Source of the DNA: Thiomicrorhabdus sp041583835
GTDB lineage: Bacteria > Pseudomonadota > Gammaproteobacteria > Thiomicrospirales > Thiomicrospiraceae
NCBI RefSeq assembly: GCF_041583835.1
Contig: NZ_JBFHFC010000029.1
Coordinates: 1 to 24,514, forward strand
DNA length: 24,514 nucleotides
Direction of reading: 5' to 3'
Below, piece after piece: positions 22,215 to 24,514 of this stretch; the first letter of the stretch is position 1, and each line of letters starts with the position of its first letter. The translations under genes and the position numbers were made by a program. A model generated the notes under the pieces. The model was not told where the DNA came from. It ran no database searches and was given only the letters and a program-made list of their open reading frames with translations.

Positions 22215-23555
22215 ATGAAAGTTGAACAAGTTGTTTTTCAATCTGGAGAACGATTTCCAATGTTGCTTAATGAGGAAAGGTGTCCTGATTTTTGGAGCAC
22301 TTTATTTGTTAGTCGACGGTTAAGGCAGCAGACACAATCTTCGATTAATAGTTTTTTGAGAAGTATTTCACTTCTGTACAAGTGGCAAAAGATTCACAAA
22401 AGGAATTTGGTTGTTGAATTTGAAAAGGAAAAAGTACCTAGTCTGTTTGAAGTTGAGAGTTTGAAAGAATATTGTGGCCTGAAAAGTGAATACATTCAAA
22501 AAGAACTAGAGGGAAAGTCACTTGGGAAAATGACCAAAATGTCTAGTTTCTCATTAGGTAAAGGTTCTCCTTTGGCGAAAGTTGGGAACGATCTTCAGCA
22601 AAGAAGAATGCATGATATTTCGGAGTTCTTAGCATTTGTTGGCAGGGAAATAGTCAAGCGAAGAAATAAGGCGACGTCGCTTTTGACTGAAATTGAGTCC
22701 ATGTTAAAACTTTTTAAAGCACACTACCCAAAATCAAATTATTCCAATGGTAATCAAAGGTTGCCTCATGCGGAAAAAGAAGCCTTTGTTAAGTTCATGG
22801 AAGTTACTAACGTTAATCACAGGGACAATCCTTTTAAAGGGTATGACAATCAACTTCGAAACTATCTTCTCATTCAGGTAATATATTGGACTGGAGCACG
22901 TTCTGGGGAGGTTTTATCACTGAATCTTGATAGCATCGATTATGATGTTGAGAGTCCTACATTGACTATCCTTAGAACACATGATGATCCCTATGACACA
23001 AGAAAGTATCAGCCTCTGACGAAAACAAAAAGTCGAGAGGTTCCCATCCCCTCGAGTCTCAGAGATGATTTGGATTACTACATCAATAAAGTTCGTAGCA
23101 AATTCTTAAAAGCTAAAACACACCCCTATATATTCGTAAGCCATAAAGGTCCCACGGCGGGCAGTCCTATGACGAATTCGACTTTTTATAATCGTGTAAT
23201 ACAAACGGCCAAAGCTATTAATCCAGAGATGTTTAAGCTAGTTAAGCGACATGGATTCCGTCACTTATTCAATGAATTGTTTTCTGAACGTGTGGATTTA
23301 CATAATCAAAAGATGAGAGAAGACATGTTGTTGGCAGAACAAAATGGAGAGTTTGAAAAGGTAGCAATTCTGAAGAAACAAGTTATTACCGAACAACAAG
23401 AGATGGATGCCAGAGCAACGCTGATGGGGTGGGAGAATACTGATTCCGCTAGACCTTATATTAAACGATATATTCAAAAAGCAACCAGAAAACTACACAA
23501 AGAAATGATGCAAGAGATGAGTAAGGTTCAGAGAGAGGTTAAAAATAAGCGATGA
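22215..23555 (+). CDS. Tyrosine recombinase/integrase, complete
   Basis: This is a site-specific DNA recombinase of the tyrosine (phage integrase) family, probably the integrase of a mobile element. The product is 446 aa. The C-terminal domain has all catalytic positions: R229 (TGARSGEVLSLNL), a lysine in TKTKSREVPI (K270 or K272), H346 and R349 (RHGFRHLF), W406 in the His/Trp position (LMGWE) and Y415 (ARPYIKRY), nine residues after W406 as in XerD. About 56 residues separate R349 from W406, longer than in XerC/XerD, and are charged and helical. The N-terminal 180 residues show no domain I recognise. It overlaps the next gene by ATGA. It may belong to a Tn554-, RIT- or gamma-mobile-trio-like set, but I cannot decide. 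Confidence 0.88.
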   Translation: MKVEQVVFQSGERFPMLLNEERCPDFWSTLFVSRRLRQQTQSSINSFLRSISLLYKWQKIHKRNLVVEFEKEKVPSLFEVESLKEYCGLKSEYIQKELEGKSLGKMTKMSSFSLGKGSPLAKVGNDLQQRRMHDISEFLAFVGREIVKRRNKATSLLTEIESMLKLFKAHYPKSNYSNGNQRLPHAEKEAFVKFMEVTNVNHRDNPFKGYDNQLRNYLLIQVIYWTGARSGEVLSLNLDSIDYDVESPTLTILRTHDDPYDTRKYQPLTKTKSREVPIPSSLRDDLDYYINKVRSKFLKAKTHPYIFVSHKGPTAGSPMTNSTFYNRVIQTAKAINPEMFKLVKRHGFRHLFNELFSERVDLHNQKMREDMLLAEQNGEFEKVAILKKQVITEQQEMDARATLMGWENTDSARPYIKRYIQKATRKLHKEMMQEMSKVQREVKNKR

Positions 23556-24373
23556 GAGGCAATACACAAACAAATAAGAAGTTAGTTCAAAGTGATATCC
23601 GTACTTCCAAGTTTGGATATACCTTCGATGTTTCTGCTGAAGAATGGCAACTGGACAATTCGTTGAAAATAAATTGGAAGTTAACCGAGACTATGGGATT
23701 AGGAGAAGACTTTAGTAGGGGATTCAGAAAAGCTCTTGCTGTTTATGCGAGTGAGGTCTCTGGGAATTACACATATAACTGCTTTAACTGGTTTAAAAAA
23801 ATGTTGGCGTTAACAGGTGATGAAATTGTAACTGTAGCCACAGTTCAAAACTACTTATCAACCTTAGGAAAAGATGAGGAGTATAAGCTTGGTTCAATCA
23901 AGGGTTTTTTGCTGGATTGGCATTCAAAAGGTTTTGAAGGAATTTCTGATGAGGTAGCTGATTTTCTAGAGGCGTTAACGCTTAGAGGTAATGTTAAGGG
24001 TAAGGCGGTTGCAAAAGGTTGTCCTCATTCAGGAGCTTATTCGATGCAAGAGCAGCAGTCTATTTTGGAGTGGGCAGTAAACGCCTTTATGGATGATAAG
24101 ATCACTTTAAGAGAATATGCTTGGTTGTTGGCAAATATGTACACTGGCTTCAGACCTGTTCAGTTAAGGGCGTTAGCAATAGAGGATTTAGTTGTTGAAC
24201 AACTCTCTTTGGGTGAAATGGAGTATTCCTTAAAAATTCCGAAAGCTAAGCTAAGAGGGCTGGGTTTTCGTGAGGATCATCATGAGTTGGATATTGATGA
24301 GGATTTGGCCTTATTGCTATTTAATATATCGCAAAATTCGATACAGAAAATAGAAGGAGCTCTTGGAGAGCCT
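23552..24373 (+). pseudogene. Second tyrosine recombinase-like gene, cut by an IS3 element
   Basis: The frame starts at an ATG overlapping the upstream stop (ATGA) and encodes 274 residues before a TGA at 24374-24376. That TGA is the first three bases of the IS. Residues 30-150 look like a SAM-like core-binding domain (FRKALAVYASEVSGNYTYNC, NYLSTLGKDEEYKLGSIKGF). Residues 185-235 look like the start of a catalytic domain, with box I arginine R201 (MYTGFRPVQLRALAIEDL) and a possible lysine in KIPKAKLRG. Box II and the tyrosine are missing, so the fragment cannot be catalytic. The rest may lie beyond the IS. Assignment to the family is moderately sure. Confidence 0.75.
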
Positions 24374-24514
24374 TGAATCGCCACTAATTTACTAGACACT
24401 TCTTAGCCATTTTATAATGGTCAAAAAAGAGGTGTTAAATGAGCAGTAAACGCTACCCTGAAGAATTCAAAATTGAAGCCGTAAAACAGATAACCGAACG
24501 AGGTTATCCGGTAT
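24374..24514 (+). mobile_element. IS3-family insertion sequence, left end (runs off the window)
   Basis: The left terminal repeat begins TGAATCGCCACTAATTTACT and continues TAGACAC, resembling the TGAATCGCC...TAGACA ends I remember for IS3-family elements. A TATAAT (24413-24418) within an AT-rich dyad (CCATT-TTAT-AATGG) and a GAGGTG ribosome binding site lead into the first transposase gene at 24439. The right end and the target duplication are outside the window. Confidence 0.8.
24439..24514 (+). CDS. IS3-family transposase OrfA, N-terminal fragment
   Basis: Twenty-five codons are visible: MSSKRYPEEFKIEAVKQITE followed by RGYPV. This is the start of the helix-turn-helix domain (HTH_Tnp_1) of IS3-family OrfA, which binds the terminal repeats. 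In complete elements OrfB, the DDE integrase-like part, follows through a -1 frameshift to make the active OrfAB. The gene is cut by the window edge, not by a mutation I can see. Confidence 0.85.
   Translation, partial: MSSKRYPEEFKIEAVKQITERGYPV

Noticed and set aside
1..24514. CRISPR arrays, tRNA or rRNA genes
   Set aside because: No regularly spaced direct repeats and no cloverleaf or rRNA sequence was seen on either strand.

Overview
The window is a chromosomal segment of a gammaproteobacterium. The ribosomal proteins resemble those of Gammaproteobacteria throughout and the order is the classical S10-spc-alpha order. The uvrA / MFS transporter / ssb neighbourhood is one I also know from Pseudomonas. 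The AT-leaning composition, the protein wording and the tatD-tcdA-DUF2927 neighbourhood make me lean towards the Thiomicrospira/Hydrogenovibrio/Thiomicrorhabdus group (Thiotrichales). That placement is an inference from memory, not a measured identity.

Positions 1-13689 hold the translation supercluster on the + strand. It begins with the last 51 codons of tuf (EF-Tu). The S10 operon follows: rpsJ, rplC, rplD, rplW, rplB, rpsS, rplV, rpsC, rplP, rpmC, rpsQ. Then comes the spc operon: rplN, rplX, rplE, rpsN, rpsH, rplF, rplR, rpsE, rpmD, rplO, secY. The alpha operon closes it: rpsM, rpsK, rpsD, rpoA, rplQ, ending at a strong intrinsic terminator. Each operon has a TATAAT box in the gap before it. 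In the S10 and spc leaders the promoter is followed by a terminator-like hairpin before the first gene, which suggests control by premature termination. rpmJ (L36), usual between secY and rpsM, is absent.

Positions 13748-22048 are ordinary housekeeping DNA. tatD (metal-dependent DNase family) and tcdA (tRNA t6A dehydratase) run on +. Convergent to them is a secreted DUF2927 protein, whose end overlaps the tcdA end by 7 bp. uvrA (excision repair) and a secreted SIMPL-domain protein lie on -. An MFS transporter with a C-terminal soluble tail and ssb lie on +, ending at a second strong terminator. The SIMPL and MFS genes diverge from a compact intergenic region with back-to-back -10 boxes.

Positions 22115-24514 look like the edge of a mobile element placed just after the ssb terminator. 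A complete, unusual tyrosine recombinase is translationally coupled (ATGA overlap) to a second tyrosine-recombinase-like protein. An IS3-family insertion sequence cuts the second gene just after its first catalytic arginine, and the IS runs off the right edge. The two-recombinase operon recalls multi-recombinase integrating elements (Tn554-like, RIT or gamma-mobile-trio types), but I cannot assign it to a named family. No rRNA, tRNA or CRISPR was seen, and no gene-free stretch exceeds 300 bases.
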